From the NCBI GenBank assembly GCA_030429835.1, contig JAUIGC010000004.1, positions 1 through 61,301 on the forward strand: DNA of 61,301 bases, in the 5' to 3' direction. The notes beneath the pieces are model-generated. The model was not told where the DNA came from. It worked only from the letters and a program-made list of their open reading frames with translations, and searched no databases. Each line of letters starts with the position of its first letter. Positions within the stretch are counted from its first letter, which is position 1. Of this stretch, positions 8,343-17,442 are shown in pieces. A program made the position numbers and the translations under genes. Source of the DNA: Bacteroidia bacterium (GTDB lineage: Bacteria; Bacteroidota; Bacteroidia; Flavobacteriales; Flavobacteriaceae).

Positions 8343-8434
8343 GAGTTCAGGGATACGTTGTCAAACGCTAAAATAAGGAAGTATTTTTCAATGGGTGTGG
8401 CCTTAAAAATTATTGTTGCAAATAAAGAATGACC

Positions 8435-8785
8435 TTACTTCAAAAGGTTGGTTTTTTCGTCTGGGAATACCAGTGAGGGATTAAAAGTCTTGGCCTCCTC
8501 TATGGGCATCCAGGCATACGTTATCAATATTAGTACATCGCCTACCGCTACTTTTCGCGCTGCGGCACCATTGAGTGTTATCTCTCCGCTATTTCTGGGC
8601 CCAGGGATTACATATGTTTCCAATCGTTCGCCATTGTCATTATTGACGATTTGGACCTTTTCACCTTGAATAATATTTGCAGCGTCCATTAAATCTTCGT
8701 CAATTGTAATACTGCCTATATAATTTAGGTCAGCTCCAGTTACCTTTACGCGATGAATCTTGGACTTTACTACTTGTACTTGCAT
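8435..8785 (-). CDS. panD: Aspartate 1-decarboxylase
   Basis: PanD makes beta-alanine from aspartate for pantothenate (coenzyme A) synthesis. It is a pyruvoyl enzyme made by self-cleavage between G24 and S25, seen here as [10 protein letters not shown]. The 116 residues are the usual length, and the [21 protein letters not shown] motif of the mature alpha chain is present in part (NGAAARKV at about 73-80). It lies 13 bases after panC, whose product joins beta-alanine to pantoate, so this is a compact two-gene unit. Confidence 0.96.
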   Translation of the reverse strand: MQVQVVKSKIHRVKVTGADLNYIGSITIDEDLMDAANIIQGEKVQIVNNDNGERLETYVIPGPRNSGEITLNGAAARKVAVGDVLILITYAWMPIEEAKTFNPSLVFPDEKTNLLK

Positions 8786-8798
8786 GGGACAAAATTAA

Positions 8799-9644
8799 TC
8801 AATTGAGAGCTATATTGTCAATTAGCCTTACATCATCGGCATAAACGGCAATAAACGCCCTATATTTTTTATTCTTTACTTTTCTTTTTAGTGGGTTTAA
8901 CGTTTCAATATCAGCAATTTCAAAATATTCCAATGTAAAATCACCCTCTTTAAGAAACTGGTTTTTAACCCATTCTCTTATTTTTAGTGCACTTTTCGTG
9001 CCAAATTTCCTTTTGGCAGTTTGTAGTGTTCTGTAAATAAATCCCGCTTTTAGTCGTACTTCTGTACTTAACCTTTCATTTCTGGAACTCATGGCCAAAC
9101 CGTTCTTTTCCCTAACAATGGGACAGGGTACAATATTTACCGCCAAATTCTGGGTTTTTACTAGTTTTCTAATAATTTGGAGCTGCTGAAAATCCTTTTC
9201 GCCAAAATAGGCGTTATCCGGCTTAACAATGTCAAAAAGTTGTTCCACAATCGTGCCAACCCCGTTAAAATGATCGTCCCTAAACTCGCCTTCCATCACC
9301 TTGTCCAAACCATTGAAATCGTACTTTTTTGCACTAACGTTTTCGTCATAGATTTCCTCCACCGTAGGAGCAAAAACTAGTATATCCGAATTTATGCTTT
9401 CAATAAGTTCGAGGTCCTTGAAAAGGTCTCTGGGGTATTTTTTCAAGTCTTCGGTATTATTGAATTGGGTAGGGTTTACAAAGATGCTAACTACGACTAC
9501 GTCATTCTCTAAAACAGCTTTTTCAACAAGTGCCACATGTCCATTATGCAGTGCTCCCATAGTGGGAACCAGTCCTAATTTTTTGGAAGGGGAGAGACTT
9601 TTTAATTTTTGATCAAGTTCTTTTTTAGTCTTGATTAAGGGCAT
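8799..9644 (-). CDS. panC: Pantothenate synthetase (pantoate-beta-alanine ligase)
   Basis: PanC joins pantoate and beta-alanine with ATP. Motifs of the family are in order: VPTMGALHNGHVALV (the HxGH nucleotide-binding site), VVVSIFVNPTQFN, FGEKDFQQLQIIRKLV, and SSRNERLS near residue 190. Its 281 residues are the usual length. The gene opens the panC-panD unit. It is divergent from the plus-strand gene at 9748; the 103-base gap carries a TAnnTTTG box for each direction. Confidence 0.96.
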   Translation of the reverse strand: MPLIKTKKELDQKLKSLSPSKKLGLVPTMGALHNGHVALVEKAVLENDVVVVSIFVNPTQFNNTEDLKKYPRDLFKDLELIESINSDILVFAPTVEEIYDENVSAKKYDFNGLDKVMEGEFRDDHFNGVGTIVEQLFDIVKPDNAYFGEKDFQQLQIIRKLVKTQNLAVNIVPCPIVREKNGLAMSSRNERLSTEVRLKAGFIYRTLQTAKRKFGTKSALKIREWVKNQFLKEGDFTLEYFEIADIETLNPLKRKVKNKKYRAFIAVYADDVRLIDNIALN

Positions 9645-9664
9645 ATGAAAACGTAATTAGCGAG

Positions 9665-9672
9665 CAAACTTA
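9665..9672 (-). promoter_or_regulatory. Putative -7 box of panC
   Basis: On the minus strand the bases read TAAGTTTG, matching TAnnTTTG, 20 bases before the panC ATG. No clear TTG -33 box was found, so support is weak. Confidence 0.3.
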
Positions 9673-9703
9673 CTATAAATACTGGTAATCTCTATATTTT
9701 TTG

Positions 9704-9711
9704 TAATTTTG
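9704..9711 (+). promoter_or_regulatory. Putative -7 box of the glycosyltransferase-5-like gene
   Basis: TAATTTTG matches TAnnTTTG, 36 bases before the ATG at 9748. A frame can be extended to a TTG at 9709 inside this box, but the box itself argues that the ATG at 9748 is the true start. Confidence 0.35.
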
Positions 9712-9747
9712 CACCTGCGTTTCCACGAAAAACAAAATATAACTTTT

Positions 9748-10557
9748 ATGAATGGTAAAAAGGTATTGTTTGTATCTTCTGAATTAGTTCCATACCTCCC
9801 CGAAAATGAAGTTTCACATATGTCCTATGAGGCACCCAGAATGGTCAACAGCAATGGGGGTCAAATACGCATTTTCATGCCTAGGTATGGCAACATTAAT
9901 GAAAGAAGGCATCAATTACACGAAGTAATCCGGCTATCCGGTATGAACCTTGTCATAAATGATATGGATATGCCGTTGATCATAAAAGTTGCTTCTATCC
10001 CAAGGGAACGTATCCAGGTATATTTTATAGATAACGAGGAATACTTTAAGAGAAAGGCAACATTTACCGACAAGAAAGGGGAATTGTTTCCGGATAACGA
10101 TCAAAGGGCCATCTTTTTTGCAAAAGGGGTCATGGAAACCGTTAAGAAATTAAATTGGTCCCCGGATATTATTCATGTACACGGTTGGATGGCCAGTTTA
10201 TTGCCTTTGTATCTTAAGAAGTACTACGCGGACGAACCTCTTTTTGCCGACAGTAAAATTGTACTTTCCGTTTATGGGAAGACTTTTGAAGGTGAGCTGG
10301 ACAAGGAAATGATAAAAAGAATTGCTTTTGACGGTATTTCTGAAGAAGAAATATCCTCTTTGGAAAGCCCCACCTATAATAATTTGTTAAAAGTGGCAGT
10401 GGATTATTCCGATGCCATTATTTTAGCCTCGGAAGAAATTCCAGAAGATGTAACAACACATATATCCAACCAAGAAAAACCTGTGTTAGCATATGTTCCT
10501 ATTCAAGAATTTGAAGAAGCCTATGCTAATTTTTATAACACGGAAGTTTTAAAATAA
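9748..10557 (+). CDS. Glycogen/starch synthase catalytic-domain protein, N-terminal half only
   Basis: The protein resembles the N-terminal Rossmann domain of family 5 glycosyltransferases (glycogen synthase): KKVLFVSSELVPY, PRMVNSNGGQIRIFMPRYGNI, and WSPDIIHVHGWMASLLPLYLKK. At 269 residues from the ATG it is only about half of a normal glycogen synthase, and the C-terminal nucleotide-sugar domain is missing. The usual KTGGL sugar-nucleotide motif after the first strand is replaced by PYLPENEVS. It is therefore unlikely to be a normal glycogen synthase. The next gene, DUF4270, starts 5 bases downstream, and glmS follows, so a role in envelope sugar metabolism or its control is possible. Confidence 0.8.
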   Translation: MNGKKVLFVSSELVPYLPENEVSHMSYEAPRMVNSNGGQIRIFMPRYGNINERRHQLHEVIRLSGMNLVINDMDMPLIIKVASIPRERIQVYFIDNEEYFKRKATFTDKKGELFPDNDQRAIFFAKGVMETVKKLNWSPDIIHVHGWMASLLPLYLKKYYADEPLFADSKIVLSVYGKTFEGELDKEMIKRIAFDGISEEEISSLESPTYNNLLKVAVDYSDAIILASEEIPEDVTTHISNQEKPVLAYVPIQEFEEAYANFYNTEVLK

Positions 10558-10562
10558 TCTGA

Positions 10563-12455
10563 ATGAACATTTTTAAAAAGCGGGGTCTACCCATATTGTT
10601 GGGGGTTGTTTCTATAGTTACCATATTCTTTTCTTGCGAGCAAGAGGTTACCACGGTGGGTGCGGGAGTAACTGGTGAGAATCCATTTTCTACAGGCAAG
10701 GAAGTCTTTGACGTTTTTGCCTATAACCGAAATATTGAGGCGGTTAGAACCAACAAGTTGCCCATATACCAATTGGGAACCTTCAATGATCCGGTCTATG
10801 GAACCACAAGGGCAACAATCACTTCCCAGTTAAGATTACCGTCCAATAATCCTACCTTTGGGGTGCTATCTCAAAGTAAGGAGGATAATGCGGATAACGA
10901 TGACTCCGATACTACTATTGATGAAGACGAAACCGTAAAGGATGTATACCTGTATATTCCCTTTTTGACTAAAGATGCTGCTTCTCGCGATTCTGATAAC
11001 GATGGTGTAGAGGATTTATTTGATGATGAACCAAATGACCCGACGAACGATAGTGATGATGATCAGGTCTCAAATGCAGAGGAAAGAGCGGCCAATACCA
11101 ACCCGTTGGATGATGAAAGTGTGGATGCTAATCGTGATGGTTTAAATGACCTGGATGGCTCTCAAATAATTGCGAATAATTTTGCCAATACCGTAGATTT
11201 GGACAGCATTTATGTGAATGCCAAAAACTATGATGCAATTACCCAACCTGTTACTATTGGTTTAAAGGTACAGCGTTCTACCTATTACCTTAGAGATTTA
11301 GATCCAAATACCAATTTTCAGGAATCCCAACAGTACTATTCCTCACAACAATTTGCCCCGACATTTGTATCCGATGTATTGTTTGACTCGGATGTGGATG
11401 GTACTATTACGGTGGATAACAAGGAGATCCTTATCCCAAAGGAAGATGATACCACCACTGAAGATGTTGATGAATCATTGACGTTTACAAAATTGAATCC
11501 AGGGATTAGAATTCCCTTAAATAGTGATTTCTTTCAGCAAAATATATTGGATAAAGAAGGAAGTTCAGAATTGTTGAGCCAAGCCAACTTCTCCGAATTT
11601 TTAAGGGGTATTCATCTATCGTTGTTGGAGTCTACAGGGGATCCTGTTATGTTGCTTTTAGATTTGACACAGGCCAACATTACGATAAACTATACTTACA
11701 AATCGCTCGACTCGGAACGAAACGTCTTGGACAGGGAGAGTTCTTTTACTTTAAGTTTATTATCCGGTTCTGCCACAACTGGCCTCTCTGGCAACGCGGT
11801 CAATACTTTGATAAACGAAAACTATCCAATTGAGATTTCGGATTCTTTGGATATTCAGACCAATGCTTCAAGAATATTTTTAAAGGGAGGTGCGGGAATC
11901 ACAACCGAAATTGAACTTTTTGAACCAGATAATGCCGAAAATATTTTGGAAGAAATACGTGCCAATAATTGGATAATCAACGAAGCGAATCTAGTGTTTT
12001 ATATAGATCGAAATTATCCTGGCATGGACGTGGAAGCCGCCGAACCGCCACGACTTTATCTATACAATGCTGAAACAAATAATCCCTTGTACAATGTTGC
12101 CACCGAACAAAATACAAGTACTGGGGGATTATATGGCACCTACCTAAATTATGATGGAATCCTAGTAGAGGAAAATGATTTGGGAGTAAAATATACGGTT
12201 AGAATAACAGATCATATTAACAACCTGATCATTCGGGATTCTGTAAATAGTACCTTAGGACTAACGCTTACCACAAATATCCAAAATATAAGGGCTCTTA
12301 ATGCAATTTTATCGAATACTGTGGAAGAAGAAATTCCATCTACATCAACATGGACTCCTTTGGGGACAGTGTTATTTGGAAGTAATATCCCTAAAACTGA
12401 TCCAAATTATGACAAAAGATTAAAATTGGAGATTAGTTATACCAAAGCGGAATAA
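10563..12455 (+). CDS. DUF4270 family lipoprotein
   Basis: A 630-residue surface or periplasmic lipoprotein: the signal peptide ends in a lipobox with C25 (TIFFSC). The early [10 protein letters not shown] segment and the long beta-rich body fit the Bacteroidota DUF4270 family. Residues about 140-200 hold an acidic Asp-rich insert ([20 protein letters not shown] and [12 protein letters not shown]) like thrombospondin type-3 calcium-binding repeats. It follows the truncated glycosyltransferase gene by 5 bases and precedes glmS by 143 bases. The function of the family is unknown. Confidence 0.88.
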   Translation: MNIFKKRGLPILLGVVSIVTIFFSCEQEVTTVGAGVTGENPFSTGKEVFDVFAYNRNIEAVRTNKLPIYQLGTFNDPVYGTTRATITSQLRLPSNNPTFGVLSQSKEDNADNDDSDTTIDEDETVKDVYLYIPFLTKDAASRDSDNDGVEDLFDDEPNDPTNDSDDDQVSNAEERAANTNPLDDESVDANRDGLNDLDGSQIIANNFANTVDLDSIYVNAKNYDAITQPVTIGLKVQRSTYYLRDLDPNTNFQESQQYYSSQQFAPTFVSDVLFDSDVDGTITVDNKEILIPKEDDTTTEDVDESLTFTKLNPGIRIPLNSDFFQQNILDKEGSSELLSQANFSEFLRGIHLSLLESTGDPVMLLLDLTQANITINYTYKSLDSERNVLDRESSFTLSLLSGSATTGLSGNAVNTLINENYPIEISDSLDIQTNASRIFLKGGAGITTEIELFEPDNAENILEEIRANNWIINEANLVFYIDRNYPGMDVEAAEPPRLYLYNAETNNPLYNVATEQNTSTGGLYGTYLNYDGILVEENDLGVKYTVRITDHINNLIIRDSVNSTLGLTLTTNIQNIRALNAILSNTVEEEIPSTSTWTPLGTVLFGSNIPKTDPNYDKRLKLEISYTKAE

Positions 12456-12522
12456 GCTATTAAAAGTATTATATCAGAACTTTTTTTACCCTAACTTATA
12501 CACTTTAAAGTATTTATACGTT

Positions 12523-12558
12523 CAATAAACAGATAACTTTTTGAACTTCTGTTTATTG
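12523..12558. promoter_or_regulatory. Operator-like inverted repeat over the glmS promoter
   Basis: CAATAAACAG (12523-12532) and CTGTTTATTG (12549-12558) form a perfect 10-base dyad with a 16-base centre. The centre holds the TTG -33 box of the putative glmS promoter. The position fits a repressor or activator site; no regulator is identified. Confidence 0.5.
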
Positions 12559-12569
12559 GAATAATTTTG
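12541..12569 (+). promoter_or_regulatory. Putative promoter of glmS
   Basis: TTG at 12541-12543, an 18-base spacer, then TAATTTTG at 12562-12569, matching the Bacteroidota consensus. The ATG of glmS is at 12599, leaving a leader of about 20 bases. There is no room for a glmS ribozyme. Confidence 0.5.
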
Positions 12570-12598
12570 AATTACTTTTTCTAAATCTTATAAAATAT

Positions 12599-14443
12599 AT
12601 GTGCGGAATTGTTGGCTACATTGGACATAGGGATGCTTTCCCAATAATCATCAAAGGATTACAGCGACTGGAATACAGAGGATATGATAGTGCCGGTATA
12701 GCTTTATTTGATGGAAGTCAAATAAATCTTGTAAAAACAAAAGGCAAGGTTGAGGATTTAAGGACTAAAGCAAATAGTATTTCCCAAGAGGGAACCATTG
12801 GTATAGGTCATACTAGATGGGCTACCCATGGGGTTCCCAACGATGTAAACTCCCACCCGCATTATTCAAATTCCGGAGACTTGGTCATTATCCATAATGG
12901 TATCATTGAAAACTATGAGTCCATAAAAAAGGAGTTGACCAAAAGGGGATATAATTTCACTTCGGATACGGATACCGAAGTTTTGGTCAATCTTATCGAA
13001 GAAGTTAAAAAAACTGAGGATGTTAAATTGGGCCAAGCGGTACAAATAGCCCTTAATCAGGTAGTAGGTGCCTATGCAATTGCTGTTTTCGACAGAAAAA
13101 AGCCGGACGAAATTGTGGTTGCCAAATTGGGTAGTCCTTTGGCTATTGGAATTGGTGAGGAAGAGTTCTTTATAGCTTCGGATGCTTCTCCGTTTATAGA
13201 GTTTACCAACAATGCCGTATATCTTGAGGACGAAGAAATGGCTATTGTTAGATTGGGCAAGGAAATAAAACTTAGGAAGATTAAGAATGATGCTGTAGCC
13301 TACCCAAGAATATTGGAACTTCAAATGAATTTGGAGGAAATAGAAAAAGGTGGTTATGATCATTTCATGTTGAAGGAAATATATGAACAACCTAGAGCTA
13401 TAAAAGATACCTATAGAGGAAGGCTACTTGCGGATCAAGGGATTATTCGAATGGCAGGAATAGACCAAAATTTGGAAAAATTCATGAATGCCAATCGGAT
13501 TATCATTGTTGCGTGTGGTACCTCTTGGCATGCGGGTCTTGTAGCGGAATATATTTTTGAGGATTTGGCCAGAATCCCTGTTGAAGTAGAATATGCATCG
13601 GAATTTAGATATAGAAATCCTGTAATTACCGAAAAGGACGTACTTATAGCCATTTCCCAATCAGGTGAAACAGCCGATACTTTGGCTGCTATAAAGTTGG
13701 CGAAGGAGAAAGGAGCCTTTGTATTTGGTGTTTGTAACGTAGTCGGTTCTTCCATAGCTCGTGAGTCGGATGCTGGTGCCTACACGCATGCCGGACCGGA
13801 AATAGGAGTGGCCTCTACAAAAGCGTTTACTACCCAAATAACGGTACTGACGCTGTTGGCCTTAAAATTGGCCAAGGAGAAGGGTACTTTTTCAGAAACA
13901 AAATTCCACGAATTCCTTACAGAGTTGGAAACCATACCCAGTAAGGTGGAAAGGGCGTTGGAAGCCAATCCCTTGATAGAAATTATTTCAGATGTATACA
14001 AGGATTCGACTAACTGTTTGTATTTGGGCAGAGGGTATAATTTTCCCGTGGCATTGGAAGGTGCTTTGAAATTAAAGGAGATTAGCTATATCCATGCAGA
14101 AGGATATCCCGCTGCTGAAATGAAACATGGTCCTATTGCATTGATAGACGAGCATATGCCCGTTTTTGTCATTGCCACCAAAAAGGGGCATTATGAAAAA
14201 GTGGTCAGTAATATTCAGGAAATAAAGTCCAGAAAGGGAAAGATCATTGCCATCGTAACAGAAGGTGATGAGCAAGTAAAGGAATTGGCAGACCATGTGA
14301 TTGAAGTCCCGGAAACCCTGGAAAGTCTTTCACCTCTATTAACAACAATTCCTCTTCAATTGCTTTCCTATCACATAGCTGTGATGAGGGGATGCAATGT
14401 AGACCAGCCTAGAAACTTGGCGAAGTCTGTAACCGTAGAGTAA
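12599..14443 (+). CDS. glmS: Glutamine-fructose-6-phosphate aminotransferase (isomerizing)
   Basis: GlmS makes glucosamine-6-phosphate from fructose-6-phosphate and glutamine, the first step to UDP-GlcNAc for peptidoglycan and lipopolysaccharide. The 614 residues start MCGIVGYIG, with C2 as the N-terminal nucleophile of the glutaminase half. HTRWATHG and LVIIHNGIIENY follow. The isomerase half has two SIS domains with ACGTSWHAG, AISQSGETADT and the C-terminal NLAKSVTVE. The stop is followed by a strong terminator. Confidence 0.97.
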   Translation: MCGIVGYIGHRDAFPIIIKGLQRLEYRGYDSAGIALFDGSQINLVKTKGKVEDLRTKANSISQEGTIGIGHTRWATHGVPNDVNSHPHYSNSGDLVIIHNGIIENYESIKKELTKRGYNFTSDTDTEVLVNLIEEVKKTEDVKLGQAVQIALNQVVGAYAIAVFDRKKPDEIVVAKLGSPLAIGIGEEEFFIASDASPFIEFTNNAVYLEDEEMAIVRLGKEIKLRKIKNDAVAYPRILELQMNLEEIEKGGYDHFMLKEIYEQPRAIKDTYRGRLLADQGIIRMAGIDQNLEKFMNANRIIIVACGTSWHAGLVAEYIFEDLARIPVEVEYASEFRYRNPVITEKDVLIAISQSGETADTLAAIKLAKEKGAFVFGVCNVVGSSIARESDAGAYTHAGPEIGVASTKAFTTQITVLTLLALKLAKEKGTFSETKFHEFLTELETIPSKVERALEANPLIEIISDVYKDSTNCLYLGRGYNFPVALEGALKLKEISYIHAEGYPAAEMKHGPIALIDEHMPVFVIATKKGHYEKVVSNIQEIKSRKGKIIAIVTEGDEQVKELADHVIEVPETLESLSPLLTTIPLQLLSYHIAVMRGCNVDQPRNLAKSVTVE

Positions 14444-14462
14444 ATTCAAAATAGTAGTTTAG

Positions 14463-14496
14463 AAAAAGGACGCAATTTGCGTCCTTTTTTGTTTTT
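14463..14496 (+). terminator. Rho-independent terminator after glmS
   Basis: GGACGC-aattt-GCGTCC is preceded by A residues and followed by a T-rich run (TTTTTTGTTTTT). It ends the glmS transcript. Confidence 0.85.
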
Positions 14497-14545
14497 AAAT
14501 TACGGTAACGTCTAAAAAAGGGCATTGATTTTATTAAAATAATAC

Positions 14546-14557
14546 TATGCATGCATA
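14546..14557. repeat. 12-base perfect palindrome upstream of the TonB receptor
   Basis: TATGCATGCATA is a perfect palindrome 76 bases before the start codon at 14633. It could be a regulator site; nothing else supports that. Confidence 0.25.
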
Positions 14558-14632
14558 ATTTTTTTCAAATTCCTATTTTTCGTTTAAAATTATCTGTATC
14601 TTCATCTGCGAAAATTTTAACTCAAATTTAGA

Positions 14633-17416
14633 ATGAGAACAATACTACTGTTAGCATTGATTTTGATTGGGGCGACAAGTTTTGCCCAGACTACAATCAA
14701 TGGAAATGTCGTTGATCAAAATGGCGAGCCTATTCCCGGTGCCAATATTGTCATTGTTGGCAAGGCAATTGGGACAACCACCGATTTTGACGGTAATTTC
14801 GTGTTACAGACTTCTGAAGTTCCTCCATTTCAGTTAAGTATTACAAGCATTGGTTACACTGATGGACTTGAGAACATTACTTCAGCTAATCAAACGGTTA
14901 GAATGGTGCTTTCAGAAGCGCAAACATTTTTGGACGAGGTTGTAATTTCTGCCTCTCGAACACCTGAAAGGATTTTTGAATCCCCGGTAACTGTAGAAAG
15001 AATGGGTATCGAGACCATTAAAAATACGGCCTCGGCCGATTTTTACAGTGGGCTCGAAAACTTGAAAGGCGTTGATGTGAACACCAATAGTTTAACCTTT
15101 AAGTCGGTCAATACCCGTGGTTTTGCCACTTTTGCGAATACCAGATTTATGCAATTGGTAGACGGAATGGATAATTCTACACCTGCTTTGAACTTTCCCA
15201 TTGGTAATTTGGTGGGTATGGTTGAAACAGATGTCCTAAGCGTTGAACTTCTGCCCGGGGCATCATCGGCACTTTACGGAGCCAATGCTTTTAATGGTAT
15301 ACTATTTATGCGAAGTAAAAGCCCTTTTGATTATCAAGGTATTAGTGTTTCCGTAAAACAAGGTGTTACATCCCAAGAAGCTGCTGGTACCAATTCATAT
15401 ACAGATGTAGGGGTGCGAGCGGCCCATAAGTTTAGCGATAAGTTTGCCATTAAATGGAATTTTGGGTATTTGGATGGTACTGATTGGGCCGCTAACAGCG
15501 AAGTTGATAGGTTCAAACCTGGACAGACAAGGGCCGATTTGGACTATGATGGAACAAACGTTTATGGTGATTTGGTCTCTACGAATATTAAAGGCGTTGC
15601 AGTTACGCTAGAGGGTTTGGGAGTTTTGCCAGCGGGTGCCAATGCATTGGTACCTTCTGTAAATGTCAGTAGAACTGGATACCATGAACGCGATTTAACG
15701 GATTACACCGCGAGAAGTATAAAATCGGATTGGGGCCTTTACTATAGACCGATAGAGGGCAACAACCTAGAGATTTCCTATGTAGGTAAAATAGGTACAG
15801 GAAATACCATTTACCAAGGTACCAACCGCTACAATATTCGTAACTTCTTCCAGCAACAACATAAATTTGAGATTAAGAATGATAACTTTTTCCTAAGAGG
15901 TTATATGGTAGGTGATAAGGCAGGTGATTCCTATGACATGGTATTTACTGCGGTAAACATTAACCGCTCATGGAAAGGGGACAATCAATGGTTTGGGGAG
16001 TATACTGGGGCATTTGTACAAGCGACACTAGGCGGCGCTACTGAGGAGCAAGCCCATGCCGTTGCTAGAGCGCAAGCGGAGACGGGACGATTGTTGCCGG
16101 GAACACCGGAATTTCAGGCTGCGTTTGACCGCGTAACACAAGACCCTGATTTATCTACAGGTTCAAGATTTGCAGATGCATCAAAATACTACCATGCAGA
16201 TGCCAATTATAATTTTGGGCATTTGTGGGATTGGGCCGAAGTGCAGATAGGAGGTTCCTTTCGCGAATATCAGCTAAATTCGTTTGGTACCATTTATACC
16301 GATACTGACGGTCCCATATTATACAATGAGTTTGGGTTGTATACACAGATTCAAAAAAATATTGAACTTGCTGGTGAACAAAGTTTAAAGCTTACGGGAT
16401 CGGTGCGTTATGATAAAAATGAGTTCTTTGATGGTTTCTTTTCCCCTAGGTTTTCTGCGGGTTATACCATTAACAGAAATCACAATGTTAGGGCCTCAGT
16501 GCAAACAGGTTTCCGAAACCCAACTACACAGGATCTTTTTATAGGCTTGGATGCGGGAAGGGCTATTTTGGTCGGTGCCGCCCCGGATAACTTAGATCGT
16601 TATTCTAGGCCATGGGAAGTAAGTGGTGGTGGGCAGTTGTTGGGACAACCGGCTACAATCACACAGACTGGAAGGGCAGCCTATGAAAATTCTTTCTCTG
16701 CCAATTCTATATTGCGCTTTAGAGAAAGTGGAAATCCTGCTGATATTGAGATTGGAAATCCGGATGTGGTTTCACCTGAGCAAGTGACCTCTTTTGAAAT
16801 AGGATATCGTGGGAAATTGGACAAATTGATAGTTGATTTTAGTACGTATTACAATCAGTATCAAGATTTTATTTCACCAGAGAATGTTGTTGCACCCTTA
16901 TATGGTACTGTTGGGGATAATTCGCTGTCTTTGCTTGCTTTGCAAAATGGTGATTTTAAAACCTATCAAGCCTATACCAATTCTGATGCAGATATAGCTT
17001 CTTACGGGGCTTCCTTAGGACTAAGCGCCAAGGTATTTGGCAATTATGATTTGAGCGGTAGTTATACTTTTACAAGGTTGGATTTTGACAGGGTAGCCAA
17101 TCCTGATTTCCAAGTGGGTTTTAATACACCGGAACATCAGTTTAAGGCTTCTTTTGGTAATGCAGAGCTGTTCAAGAATTTTGGTTTCAATGTAAACTAT
17201 CGCTTTAGTGATGACTATTATTGGGAAGCTACTTTTGGAAATGGGGTAATACCGGAATTCCATGTGGTAGATGCGCAAATAAATTATACAGTACCTAGCA
17301 TTAAATCTACCTTTAAAATTGGTGGTAATAATTTATTGGGCGATGAATACTTCACTGCGTTTGGGACCGGATTTATTGGGTCCATGTACTACCTATCTTG
17401 GACCATTAACAACTAA
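14633..17416 (+). CDS. TonB-dependent receptor with CarboxypepD_reg-like domain
   Basis: An outer-membrane active transporter of 927 residues. A signal peptide (to about residue 18, TSFAQ) is followed by a carboxypeptidase-regulatory-like domain (INGNVVDQNGEPIPGANIVI, residues about 20-95). Then come a plug domain with VVISASRTPERIFESPVTVE and VELLPGASSALYGANAFNG, and a long beta barrel. It does not end in the usual aromatic residue but in YYLSWTINN. The SGNH lipoprotein that follows within 30 bases is probably its surface partner. The substrate cannot be read from the sequence. Confidence 0.93.
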   Translation: MRTILLLALILIGATSFAQTTINGNVVDQNGEPIPGANIVIVGKAIGTTTDFDGNFVLQTSEVPPFQLSITSIGYTDGLENITSANQTVRMVLSEAQTFLDEVVISASRTPERIFESPVTVERMGIETIKNTASADFYSGLENLKGVDVNTNSLTFKSVNTRGFATFANTRFMQLVDGMDNSTPALNFPIGNLVGMVETDVLSVELLPGASSALYGANAFNGILFMRSKSPFDYQGISVSVKQGVTSQEAAGTNSYTDVGVRAAHKFSDKFAIKWNFGYLDGTDWAANSEVDRFKPGQTRADLDYDGTNVYGDLVSTNIKGVAVTLEGLGVLPAGANALVPSVNVSRTGYHERDLTDYTARSIKSDWGLYYRPIEGNNLEISYVGKIGTGNTIYQGTNRYNIRNFFQQQHKFEIKNDNFFLRGYMVGDKAGDSYDMVFTAVNINRSWKGDNQWFGEYTGAFVQATLGGATEEQAHAVARAQAETGRLLPGTPEFQAAFDRVTQDPDLSTGSRFADASKYYHADANYNFGHLWDWAEVQIGGSFREYQLNSFGTIYTDTDGPILYNEFGLYTQIQKNIELAGEQSLKLTGSVRYDKNEFFDGFFSPRFSAGYTINRNHNVRASVQTGFRNPTTQDLFIGLDAGRAILVGAAPDNLDRYSRPWEVSGGGQLLGQPATITQTGRAAYENSFSANSILRFRESGNPADIEIGNPDVVSPEQVTSFEIGYRGKLDKLIVDFSTYYNQYQDFISPENVVAPLYGTVGDNSLSLLALQNGDFKTYQAYTNSDADIASYGASLGLSAKVFGNYDLSGSYTFTRLDFDRVANPDFQVGFNTPEHQFKASFGNAELFKNFGFNVNYRFSDDYYWEATFGNGVIPEFHVVDAQINYTVPSIKSTFKIGGNNLLGDEYFTAFGTGFIGSMYYLSWTINN

Positions 17417-17442
17417 AAATGAATTTTAAACTTCGTTTAGAA

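Noticed and set aside
12456-12598. A glmS ribozyme or other riboswitch before glmS
   Set aside because: The promoter lies at 12541-12569 and leaves a leader of about 20 bases, too short.
12866-13390. A 174-codon frame antisense to glmS
   Set aside because: It is a mirror of the strongly conserved glmS coding sequence, rich in Phe, Tyr and Asn with no family features.
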